From contig MSJI02000581.1 of assembly GCA_001931905.2 (NCBI GenBank), positions 8,181-38,060 of the forward strand: a stretch of 29,880 bases of DNA, read 5' to 3'. Source of the DNA: Cladosporium sp. IMV 00045 (taxonomy: Eukaryota > Ascomycota > Dothideomycetes > Cladosporiales > Cladosporiaceae). Below are positions 19,630 through 28,240 of this stretch, piece after piece; the first letter of the stretch is position 1; the number at the start of each line of letters is the position of its first letter. The notes beneath the pieces are model-generated. The model saw only the letters and a list, made by a program, of their open reading frames with translations, had not been told where the DNA came from and ran no database searches. The position numbers and the translations under genes are program-made.

Positions 19630-20664
19630 ATGTCTCCAGCAGCAACAGAGATTGGCCCAGCCAGTGGACCTGAAGTAGACATGAAGCCAACCACCACCAC
19701 AACATCAACCTCAGAAAATGGCCACTCATCGCCTAGCAAAGACCACGAAGAATACCAATATCTGAACCTCATTCGCGACATCCTTCAAAATGGCGAACAC
19801 CGCCCCGACCGCACCGGCACAGGAACTCTGGCCATTCCCTTCCCACCGCAACACAAATACGCCCTTTCAAAACCAGACGGCACCCCAGTCTTGCCACTCC
19901 TGACCACCAAACGAGTCTTCTTCCGCGCGGTTCTAGCAGAGCTCCTATGGTTCGTATCCGGCGACACCAGCGCAAAGACCCTGCAAGACCAGAACGTCAA
20001 GATCTGGGACGGCAACGCATCGCGCCAGTATCTCGATTCCGTGGGCCTTTCGCACCGCGAGGAAGGCGACCTCGGCCCCGTCTACGGTTTCCAGTGGCGA
20101 CACTTTGGCGCCGAATACCAGGACCGCAACGCAGACTACACCGGTCAGGGTGTCGACCAGCTGGCAGAAGTGGTGCGCAAGCTAAAGGAGAACCCTTACG
20201 ACCGCCGAATCATTCTCAGCGCCTGGAACCCCGCGGATCTCAAGAAAATGGCCCTCCCTCCTTGCCACATGTTCGCGCAGTTCTACGTCTCCTTCCCGGC
20301 TTCGGCACCCGCGCGAGCGGATGGTTCGAAGAAGGGAACGCTTCACGCTCTTCTCTATCAGCGCTCGTGCGACATGGGTCTGGGCGTGCCTTTCAACATT
20401 GCTTCGTACGCTTTGCTCACGCACATGCTGGCGAGGACTTGCGATTTGGTGCCTGGCAGCTTGACGCACACAATGGGCGATGCGCATGTCTACATGGATC
20501 ACAGGGAGGCTCTCGAGGAGCAATTACGCCGCGAGCCCAGAGACTTCCCTACGCTGGAGCTTGCGCAAGAACCTGGCTGTAGTATTGATGGCTGGAAGGT
20601 GGAGGATTTCAAGGTGGTGGGGTATGAGCCTCACAAGGGGATTGCGATGAAGATGAGCGTGTGA
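19630..20664 (+). CDS. CDC21: Thymidylate synthase
   Basis: A single-exon gene for 344 aa. It methylates dUMP to dTMP with 5,10-methylenetetrahydrofolate, the only de novo route to thymidylate. Seen: RTGTGTL with the phosphate/folate-binding Arg near 61, [44 protein letters not shown], the active-site [10 protein letters not shown] with nucleophile Cys212, [19 protein letters not shown] (dUMP binding, split here: [13 protein letters not shown] then IASYA), [14 protein letters not shown], and a C-terminal Met-Ser-Val close to the family's flexible end. The N-terminal 40 residues are Thr/Ser-rich and not conserved. The frame stays open to an upstream ATG at 19399, but 19630 (CACAAGATG) is the better start because the extra 77 residues do not look like protein and would cover the MCB box. 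Confidence 0.97.
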   Translation: MSPAATEIGPASGPEVDMKPTTTTTSTSENGHSSPSKDHEEYQYLNLIRDILQNGEHRPDRTGTGTLAIPFPPQHKYALSKPDGTPVLPLLTTKRVFFRAVLAELLWFVSGDTSAKTLQDQNVKIWDGNASRQYLDSVGLSHREEGDLGPVYGFQWRHFGAEYQDRNADYTGQGVDQLAEVVRKLKENPYDRRIILSAWNPADLKKMALPPCHMFAQFYVSFPASAPARADGSKKGTLHALLYQRSCDMGLGVPFNIASYALLTHMLARTCDLVPGSLTHTMGDAHVYMDHREALEEQLRREPRDFPTLELAQEPGCSIDGWKVEDFKVVGYEPHKGIAMKMSV

Positions 20665-21029
20665 GCTCTGTGCACGATTTACTGCAGGTAGGATAGATGA
20701 TCAGAATGGCATGATCACGGATCATGGTTGTACATTGCCGTTATTGACTGGCGAACTCGGCTTTCTGAGCCCGCCTCGACGTTTTCTTTCCTTGCATGCC
20801 CTTTTATCAGAAACTTTTATCACGACCATTCTCAAAGTCTTTTCAGCCCATTCTCGCCGCCGCTCTGTGAATAGACTGACATAGGCCAATTCTTGGAGCA
20901 GCGGTTCACTTGTGGCGCTCACGGGGCATGTGCTAATTCTGACAGGTCGCTTCCCTTTCAAGGAAATGCGGCATCTATCAACAACTTTCGTCTGAGGCGA
21001 GCGAGTCCCGATGGCCCTATCTGACATGA
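20665..21029. other. Convergent intergenic region
   Basis: It lies between the stop of thymidylate synthase and the stop of the minus-strand BTB gene. No further feature is seen. Confidence 0.5.
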
Positions 21030-21927
21030 TCAGAGGGCCTTGGCATCGAACTTGCTATCACAGGCTTTGCAATACTGCCTTTTCGTCAGTATGTCGCAAG
21101 CTTCGCAGCACGGCCGGAAGCAAGCGCAACCGGGACATAAGAATTGATCTGCAGAAGTGAGATAATTCTTATGACCGCGAAGACAAACGATCTTCGTGTC
21201 CATCTGTTGCTGAGTCTTGAGCTCGAGTACGTCAAACGCAACGCCAGGGATGCTGCGTATATTCGATTGGCCTTCAGGTGTCTTTCGGAGTCTCTCGTAG
21301 CGAGCAAGGATTTCGGACGCGACCAAGTACCGGAGTTCCCGGACGTCTTCGGGGTGGAGTGGTAAACATAGTGAGTAGCTCGGAAGAGCTCTTCGTCATG
21401 AACGTCGAGACCGCAAATGAAATTGAATTTGTTTGTGGCAAGTTTGCGGAGTCCTGGGATCTGATACTTGACAGCCAGGGCGAAAATCTTGGCATGCATC
21501 ATAAGAGTTTGCTTGTCCTCGTATCTTTGCTTGTAGATGTACTTGACCATTTGCCTCACAGCCTCCGGGTCATCACAGGCATCTTGCGGGTCGTCACTGT
21601 CAGGGTCCGCTGCTTGGAGTACGATTTCGCCAGTCTTGCCCTCCTGGCCCGAGTCAGTCATCACTGCATATCTTGGAGATGGAGCTGCTTACTTTGAAGG
21701 TATCGACGTGAAACGCTTTGGCGAAATAGTCGGAGCGAACGGCGAGAATTACCTTGTGAACTTTCAACTGGAGATGACAACATATAATGGTGGCATCAGT
21801 GAACTCGCTCGAGTCAAGGAGGCTGTCGCATCATTAGCATTGCCTAAACACTCCTGTCGAGCGATATGGCATACCTTGAGAGACGCGGCTGGGTATCATT
21901 ACCTGCGAACGCGCTGTTGGAAGACAT
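21030..21927 (-). pseudogene. BTB/POZ domain gene with apparent one-base frameshift and Cys-rich tail
   Basis: BTB/POZ domains mediate dimerisation and Cullin-3 binding; such short fungal BTB proteins are mostly uncharacterised. Exons: 21875-21927, 21693-21822 and 21030-21643. Introns are 52 nt (GTATGC, branch GCTAATG, GACAG) and 49 nt (GTAAGC, branch CTGAC, CCAG); all phases agree. The protein begins MSSNSAFAGNDTQP. The BTB core follows: EFTDATIICCHLQLKVHKV, RSDYFAKAFHVDTFK, then DACDDPEAVRQMVKYIY and AKIFALAVKYQIPGLRKLA. At the C-run pairing with 21351-21354, the frame breaks after YHSTP; the continuation EDVRELRYLVASEILARY is in another frame. The neighbouring paralog reads through the same place (YTSTPDDITALRKIV). 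The tail carries a Cys cluster (CPGC, CCEAC, CKAC). It could be a pseudogene, a sequencing error or an unusual allele. Confidence 0.8.
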
Positions 21928-22566
21928 GTTGTTTGTGTCCTGACAAGATCAAGGAGTGTGACGAAGGAGTGGTGTAAATGGTACGATGCAGCACTAAGAA
22001 CAGAGCAGGAGTTTTAGAAATTGACGTTCGGCTGACTTTCCATTCTGTATGGATTGTAAGTGAATGCACAGCTTGAGTGAGTGTTAATGCATGTCAAGTT
22101 CACATGATGGGAATCAGTGTAAAGAAAGACATGAGACACGTGCTCTGGCAACGTAAGATAGCATGTTTGCTAATGTCTTACATTCGCCCCTTTCGTAACA
22201 GACCCTCTCGCAGTAGTACCCCTCCCATGTTCACTTTCAATTGACTGATTTGCAGTAGGTGGTTGGGAAGGGTTTGATGCTGAAACTTGGACCGCAACAA
22301 GTAGTTTCTTGCAAAACATTTTGGCTGCCTCTGCTCACAGAGAGTGCTTCTCAGGGACTTGGAGGAAGGCGTGACTCCTAGTGTCTTGATCATGACTTTT
22401 GAAAGAAAAACATCGACCTTTCTTTCTTGACCGACAATCCTCGAACTCCGGCCACTGCCTGCAACACCCAATGTCTCACCACTTGTATGTTAACACATTT
22501 TGCGCCCCTTGGGAGGTAGACCTCATAGGTTTCGTAATTCACCTCGCAGCGTTTGCGCTTGACGCT
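21928..22566. other. Intergenic region between the two BTB genes
   Basis: No gene is called. A minus-strand 97-codon ORF (22178-22471) shows no BTB similarity. A TGTAAGTGAA motif at 22055-22064 matches the inverted end seen in the array at 4900-5985. Confidence 0.4.
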
Positions 22567-23250
22567 TCAATAATCGCTTGTGCGACTCGTAGCTGGAATG
22601 TCGATGTTGTCTCCTAACGCGAGCTCAAGCTCTAGCAAGTCGTAAGCTAGACCTGGGATGCTGCGTAGAAGTGACTGGATTTCCTCCTTCTTACGGAAAA
22701 GGCGGATGTTGTCGTGGATAGGAGTTGCAACAATTTTGCGGAGGGCGGTGATGTCGTCGGGCGTGGACGTATAGACGATATAAGTAGCGTGCGAGAAGTC
22801 ATCATGCTTCCAATGCTTGGCAACTGAAGCCTCGAACTTGCTTGCAGCCAGGTTACGCAGCCCTTGGACCTGATACTTGATGGTCATAGCAAAGACTTTA
22901 GCGTGTTCGACGAGGTGAACTTCTGTCTCTGGTGCTCTTGTAGGGTCTTCTTGGCTCTGACTGTTGAGGTAATCAAGGTGGTAGAAGTAATGGATCATCC
23001 ACTTCACTATCTCTGGATCATCGCATGCATCGACGCTGTCTTCGGAGTCAGGCTGGGTTGCTTTGAGCTCAAGTTGGCCGCTTTCACCCTCCTTGAACGT
23101 ATCGATCTGGAAAGCTTTTGAGAAGTATTCCGAGTGAGTGCTCAAGAGGAATTTGTGGGCCTTGAACTGGTAAGGACCGCAGACGATGGTACAGTCTGAG
23201 AACTGTTCCGAGTCGTGGAGCATGAGCGGGGACGACTTGTCAGCCTTCAT
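22567..23250 (-). CDS. BTB/POZ domain protein
   Basis: Single exon, 227 aa, starting MKADKSSPLMLHDSEQF at 23250 (the codon before it is TTG, so it is not the start). The BTB domain covers about residues 10-120: FSDCTIVCGPYQFKAHKFLL, THSEYFSKAFQIDTFKEGE, then the typical fungal DPEIVKWMIHYFYHLDY. After an 18-residue insert (SQSQEDPTRAPE), HAKVFAMTIKYQVQGLRNLA follows, which in this family is the start of the helical extension after the BTB fold. The rest aligns with the frameshifted neighbour (STPDDITALRKIV; IQSLLRSIPGLAYDLLELE), but the protein ends at DIPATSRTSDY without the Cys-rich tail. Likely a protein-protein adaptor; the partner is unknown. Confidence 0.9.
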   Translation of the reverse strand: MKADKSSPLMLHDSEQFSDCTIVCGPYQFKAHKFLLSTHSEYFSKAFQIDTFKEGESGQLELKATQPDSEDSVDACDDPEIVKWMIHYFYHLDYLNSQSQEDPTRAPETEVHLVEHAKVFAMTIKYQVQGLRNLAASKFEASVAKHWKHDDFSHATYIVYTSTPDDITALRKIVATPIHDNIRLFRKKEEIQSLLRSIPGLAYDLLELELALGDNIDIPATSRTSDY

Positions 23251-24237
23251 CAAATGGTAAGATTACTTGCATACCTAGCGAAGCCAGATTTCAATGCGCC
23301 GAGCTGTTCTCTCAGGTAGCCCATGTCGACTTTTGACCCACGGGTCCGGCGATTGTAGGGTTGTTATGGAGGATCGTTCGTTTGTATGCCTAAATAGAAG
23401 GAGTAGAAGCGGGGAAAAGAAGTTGGGAGAAATGATCCGGCTGACTTGCCCTCTCTGAAAAATGCCTTGTTTGCACGTGAATGAGTAGCTGCTGGGTTCC
23501 TCAAGTTTGCGTTGCTTGATGCTTGACTTTGGCGGAGCAACTGGAGGCCTGCTCTGGGAGGCTGAACTGGTCCACAAATGCCGCAGTCGACTGCTGAGAC
23601 TGCTACATATGCTGTGGAGGAGTCTTTCCTTTCCTTACAATGGTCTAACTTCTTGAGGGAGGGTGCGAGGGGGTGATCACATGAGCCAGAGTACTTTGAT
23701 ACATACATACAACTTTGTTCGCATGCTCCACATGGTACTGATCACATATCAAACAAGGACAATTGCCCTAAACTGAAGATTGGCTCAGGCTACTGCCTCG
23801 GACGTTCGTAGCCAAATGCGAAGGACTCGCAGATTCATGCATGTTGTCAACCCTTTGGTTGCTTCATTTTTGTAGTTCAGCGTGCGCAAGAACTCAACTA
23901 GCTCAAATTGAATACACAATACGATGAGATTGAGCATTATGCAGTTCGGAGTCGCATACGATCCCAAACCAGGTCGGTGATAATGAGTTGCCAGGGCTGA
24001 AGTCGACGAAGTGAAGTCAACTCATGGCTTCGTAAGGCGGATAGATCGGCAAGCCGGTGGGCGCAGCCCTGTCGAGCCCTGTCCGGGCCTGAGGCAGGGA
24101 CCATCAAGACTCCCAAGGATGTTGGCGCAGCAGCAGGAGCCAGCATAAGGCGCATCCGTTGCGCCCGCAACTCATTATCATGGATCACCGCGACAGCTAG
24201 ACCTTTGTTATCGACGACAAATCGTTCGCCATCCATT
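23251..24237. other. Intergenic region upstream of the BTB gene and of AKR1
   Basis: A divergent spacer of nearly 1 kb. ORFs of up to 193 codons overlap the AKR1 first exon on the opposite strand and are shadows. A 23-codon uORF (MGYLREQLG...) starts in the leader of the BTB gene near 23324. No other feature is identified. Confidence 0.4.
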
Positions 24238-26631
24238 ATGGCTTCTCGCGACCCTTCTGCGACACCTGACGAGAACCGCCGACGATCCGACAGCGCGACC
24301 AACTCTCCTGGCAAAGATGGCTTGGACAGGGTGGAACTCAGCGATCTGGACTCCAGTCCGCCGCAATTGCCGGTGGAGCAAGATTTGATGCAGTTGGCGA
24401 GACTGGGAGAATTGCGTGGGATACAGAAATTGTTCGACAGTGGGAGGTACAATGCGCGGTCGACGGACGACCAGGGTATTACCGCGTTGCATGTATGTAG
24501 GACTTGGATTTGGTACACGGATCTGAATAGGACACTGATGTATACATGTCATAGTGGGCTGCTATTAATGGCCATCACGCGCTGTGTCACTTTCTCATTC
24601 AGTCTGGAGCCGATGTCAATGCGAAAGGAGGAGATGCTGAGGCTACACCAGTTCTGTGGGCCAGCAAGCGATGCCATCTCCGAGTGATCCAACTACTTCT
24701 CGCACATGGAGCCGATCCTTTGACTCAGGACGACCAAGGTTATAATTTGCTTCATTCGGCGGTTCTGGACGGCAATGTCATGCAGCTTACCTTACTTCTG
24801 CACCAACCGGATATACCTGTGGATGTCCCTGATGTTCAGGGTCACACGAGCTTAATGTGGGCAGCCTACAAAGGTTTCCCTTCATGCGTCGATCTGTTGC
24901 TACGATGGGGTGCTGACGTACGCGCCGAGGACGACATGGGCTTTACCGCACTGCACTGGGCACTTGTGAAGGGCAGCTACCCTTGCATACAGAAACTCGT
25001 GGACTACGGTAGTGATCGATTCGTCCGAAGCAAGCCTCAACCTGGAGAGACCGAAGGCGACTCTCCTTCCATGACAGCCGCGAAAATGAAATCTGAACGA
25101 CAGTGGCGAAAGGCTCTCTTCGAGTCTGGATACGATGGAGCTGGTAACACGATCGCATTCCCAATTCCTTTCGTGAAGGACAAGAAGGGGTTCTACAGCC
25201 GACTCTTCTTTTTCTGGCCTTTCGTCCTCGGTGGCCTGCAGCTGCACATGCTTGCATATATGCTTGTGTGGATTTCTGTGCCTCTAGTCCTCATTGTGGG
25301 CTACGCATTGAACCATCTTGTACAAAAACTGTTTCGCTGGGCTCCGACAGACATGAAGTCTATGCATCACACGCCCTTTCTGGCAGGAATCTTCGCTGCC
25401 ACTCTATTCTGGGTAGGCGTAAGATGGATATTTGCCATTCTCCCCAGTAAGATAGCCCTTCTAATTGCTTATCTCGACCACGCTGACAATCATTGCACAG
25501 CCACATTGTATTCTAACTTCTTTCTCAACATTGCATTTGCGACATTTTACGGCCTCACCGCGTACTTCTACTTTATGACCATGACCGCGGACCCAGGCTA
25601 CATTCCCAAGAGCAGCAGCCGCGGACAGACGAAGAAGACGATTGACGACTTGCTCGAGCACAACAGCTTTAACGAAAAACATTTCTGCACTCCTTGTATG
25701 ATACGGAAGCCTCTACGAAGCAAGCATTGCAGACGATGTGGGCGATGTGTCGCCAGACAGGACCAGTAAGCGAAGATGCTGCAACGAATCGCGTTCAGCA
25801 GACACCGCTAACAGCTCACAGCCATTGCCCTTGGGTGGACACCTGTGTCGGCGTCAACAACCACAAGCATTTCCTGCTATACGTTATCAGCCTCATTATC
25901 GGCATTGCGCTTTTGATCTGGCTCACTTTCGCATGTACGTCTTGAACCTCAATTGATCAATCCAAAATAAGACTAGACACTAACTTGCCCAAGACCTCGA
26001 GCAGCTCCCAGCACCAGCATCAACCGACCTCCACTGCGAAATTCTCAGCCCCGACCTCTGCGCCGAATGGACCAAAGACCCCCTCACCCTCGTGACCAAC
26101 GCGTGGGGCAGCGTGCAGCTAACCTGGACCTTCATGCTCGTCTTCGTGCACTTCGTACAAATCGCCCGCGCCCTGACAACCTACGAAAGCATGCGCGGCA
26201 ACACCGACATGGGCCCCGTCATGACCGCCGTAGCGACCGGTGCACTGAACAGCGACTCCGCGCAAATCAACTCATCAGGCGCCGGACCCGACCCCGCAGC
26301 ACCTCACGCGCACAAGAAGAAGGAAGGCTGCCTCTCGTCCTGGCAGAAAATGCTCGGTCTCGACGTTTTCTTCAATATCGCTTTCAACGGCTACAATGGC
26401 TCTAAGAGGAAAGAAACACAGCGCAAGCGAGGCAACCCTTTCACGCGCGGAATCTTCCGCAATTGTCAGGATTTCTGGGGCGATGGGCCGGTTTTTGGGC
26501 GTAAGGAGAGTGGATCTGCGTTGCTTGGGGGTCAGAGGGTGGATTATACTAGTATGTATAAGGTGCCTAGGGGTGGGACGCGGTATCGTGGTGGGTATGA
26601 GGAGGTTGCGGGCGATGAGGCTGAGGTGTAG
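24238..26631 (+). CDS. AKR1: Ankyrin-repeat DHHC palmitoyltransferase Akr1
   Basis: Akr1 is a Golgi/endosomal S-acyltransferase; in yeast it palmitoylates Yck1/2 and affects endocytosis and pheromone signalling. Exons: 24238-24492, 24555-25446, 25501-25765, 25822-25934, 25994-26631 (introns 62, 54, 56 and 59 nt; phases agree; 720 aa). About six ankyrin repeats cover residues 50-270 (for example [20 protein letters not shown], across intron 1; [40 protein letters not shown]). Four hydrophobic segments precede the cysteine-rich domain ([16 protein letters not shown], then CGRCVARQ). The motif is DHHC at about 470-473, completed by splicing at intron 3, with [18 protein letters not shown] after it. 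Two more membrane spans follow ([15 protein letters not shown] and [14 protein letters not shown]) and then a cytosolic tail. Start: the ATG at 24238; nothing longer upstream begins with ATG in frame. Confidence 0.96.
25447..25500 (+). other. AKR1 intron 2, 54 nt, stop-free and in frame
   Basis: Donor GTAAGA, branch GCTGAC, acceptor GCACAG. The length is a multiple of three and no stop codon occurs, so retention would insert 18 residues into the luminal/membrane part rather than truncate the protein. The strong splice signals, and the smoother join AILP-T-TLYSNFF, favour removal. Confidence 0.75.
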
Positions 26632-26952
26632 AGGGCTGTATAGTCTTGTGCAGAGGGTTGGTTTCATGGTGTACGAGTATTGATGAGTACCGAATATTAC
26701 AGGCATGAAAGTGACATTTCTCCGTTGGAGCAAAACATTGTTTTCTTGGAATGACTTTTTCATTGAACATGTCCCTAAGGGAACAGTAAGTCTATGCAAT
26801 GTCTGATTAGGGTGCTCCCATCTCGCTCGACGATGTGCCCTCAGCGGCATTGGTAGAAATGACCCAGTTCTCCTCGGCGCCACCGAGTAATCTGCCGCGA
26901 CTAGCGAAGGCCGCAGCGGTGGTGGTATCCCTCCCACTAGGGGAGATCGAAG
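26632..26952. other. Convergent intergenic region
   Basis: It lies between the AKR1 stop and the stop of a minus-strand hypothetical gene. No ORF or motif of note. Confidence 0.5.
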
Positions 26953-27648
26953 TTACATGAGGGCGACGTCGCCCTTGTTCTCACCACAAACCTTGCAAAC
27001 GCCGCGCTTCTTCCGGCAGACATGGTGACGGTCGATCTTGAAGGGTCCTATGAGAGGTTTGCACGGAGAGAGAGCGCCGCTCTTGACACCGCCGACGAGA
27101 GAGGCGGGGAGGAAGCGGGAGTAAACGCACCATTGCAGCATCGCTGGGGAGAGGTAGAGGGGATTCAGTTCATGCCACTGGATGCTGTCCATCGGTTCCA
27201 GGACAGGACCGACCGGGAAGTTGAGCAGGAAATGGCCGGCAAGGCTACGCTCGTGCAGCGGAGTCGGATACTCCTTGCCGATATGTTCGAGCTGCTGGTC
27301 GGTGGCCAGCATGCGGTACCAAGCATCGACGCGATCGTCGCGGTCCTCGCAGGTGTCGTCAATGGGAGTGTCGTCTTCGAAGCTCAGGGAGCCATTGAAG
27401 AGTTTGCCTTCGCCGAAATATCCACGTGGGAGGATGGAGTGGTTCCGCGCGCAGTGGATGCTTGAGCAGATGCCGACGCCGTACGTGTGTTCGCCGTAGA
27501 TTCTTTGGATACCATCGAGGATCATCGGATAAAGATCGTCGGGGCAGACGAGGCTGCCGTCATCGTCTAGGGCGACTTTGTTGCAGGCGAGGGCGATTTT
27601 GATTTTCTGGCACAGGCAGAGATACTGGAAGATGGTGTAGATGCACAT
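26953..27648 (-). CDS. Hypothetical protein, small Cys-containing
   Basis: A 231-aa frame from the first ATG, at 27648 (MCIYTIFQYLCLCQKI). The frame is open further upstream but without an ATG. The N-terminus is Cys/Ile/Leu-rich, and a C-terminal Cys pair with basic residues (HHVCRKKRGVCKVCGENKG) could bind a metal ion. The middle has acidic patches (FEDDTPIDDTCEDRDDRVDA) and a Trp/Pro-rich segment (SIQWHELNPLYLSPAMLQW). Proteins starting MCIY with this N-terminal Cys pattern are, as I recall, frequent among uncharacterised proteins of filamentous ascomycetes; no function is known to me. No signal peptide is evident. Confidence 0.7.
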   Translation of the reverse strand: MCIYTIFQYLCLCQKIKIALACNKVALDDDGSLVCPDDLYPMILDGIQRIYGEHTYGVGICSSIHCARNHSILPRGYFGEGKLFNGSLSFEDDTPIDDTCEDRDDRVDAWYRMLATDQQLEHIGKEYPTPLHERSLAGHFLLNFPVGPVLEPMDSIQWHELNPLYLSPAMLQWCVYSRFLPASLVGGVKSGALSPCKPLIGPFKIDRHHVCRKKRGVCKVCGENKGDVALM

Positions 27649-28240
27649 CTTGAAATTTGCGGTGGATGCTGAATTGCGAGCGGTGTCAGTAGTCTGGCGA
27701 TGTTCTGTATGTAAGACTGAAAGCAGGGTAAAGGAGGCGTTGACGGACAAGTCGTTGATTAAGTTTTGCTGTCAGCAATCCGGCGATGTGCTGTACGTGA
27801 GACCGAGAGCGAGGTGAGGAATGCGTTGAGGTGTGAGTCGTTGAAAAAATTCTTCCAGGGCTAGGGAGTGCCAGATATAGCCTGAGAAGAGACCTCACTT
27901 CACATGTCGCGCGATGGTATGTCGTGTTTCATGTTCGTATGCATGTGATATATCCAAGAAACTTTCCTCACATGTGAAGATGCCGCCTACGCATGACAAG
28001 AGAGATTGCATATTAAGACTCGACGAGGAAGGAGCGAAACGGAAAGGCTGTAAAATCGCACGTGAAACAAGATCAAGTGATACTTCTGAAGACGAGGTGT
28101 TGATGAGAGATTGGTTTCTAAACATCGATTGAAGTCGTAGTCTAAACGCCCGCGTACAAGGCGATAACCTATAATAATTCGTAAGCCCGACCACGTAGAA
28201 TCTACCGCAAGACTGCAGCAGACCACAATGCATCCTTCAT
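27649..28240. other. Intergenic region with possible minus-strand exon
   Basis: It includes the leader of the gene starting at 27648. A minus-strand open frame (27895-28212) could be an extra exon of the EF-hand gene upstream (donor 28270, acceptor 28213, 58 nt, phase 0), but the intron lacks a clear branch site and the 105 residues have no domain. I favour the simple stop at 28241. Confidence 0.35.
27685..27856. repeat. Diverged 86-bp tandem duplication
   Basis: Units start GTCAG at 27685 and 27771. Matching blocks include GGCGATGTKCTGTAYGTRAGAC (shown as consensus), GCGTTGA and GAGTCGTTGA-like sequence (AAGTCGTTGA in unit 1). I judge roughly 70 percent identity by eye. It lies immediately upstream of the minus-strand gene starting at 27648, in its leader or promoter. 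Confidence 0.7.

Noticed and set aside
22178..22471. A 97-codon minus-strand ORF between the BTB genes as a third BTB remnant
   Set aside because: No BTB motif (no D-x-x-I/V, HK, YF or KAF pattern) could be found in its translation.
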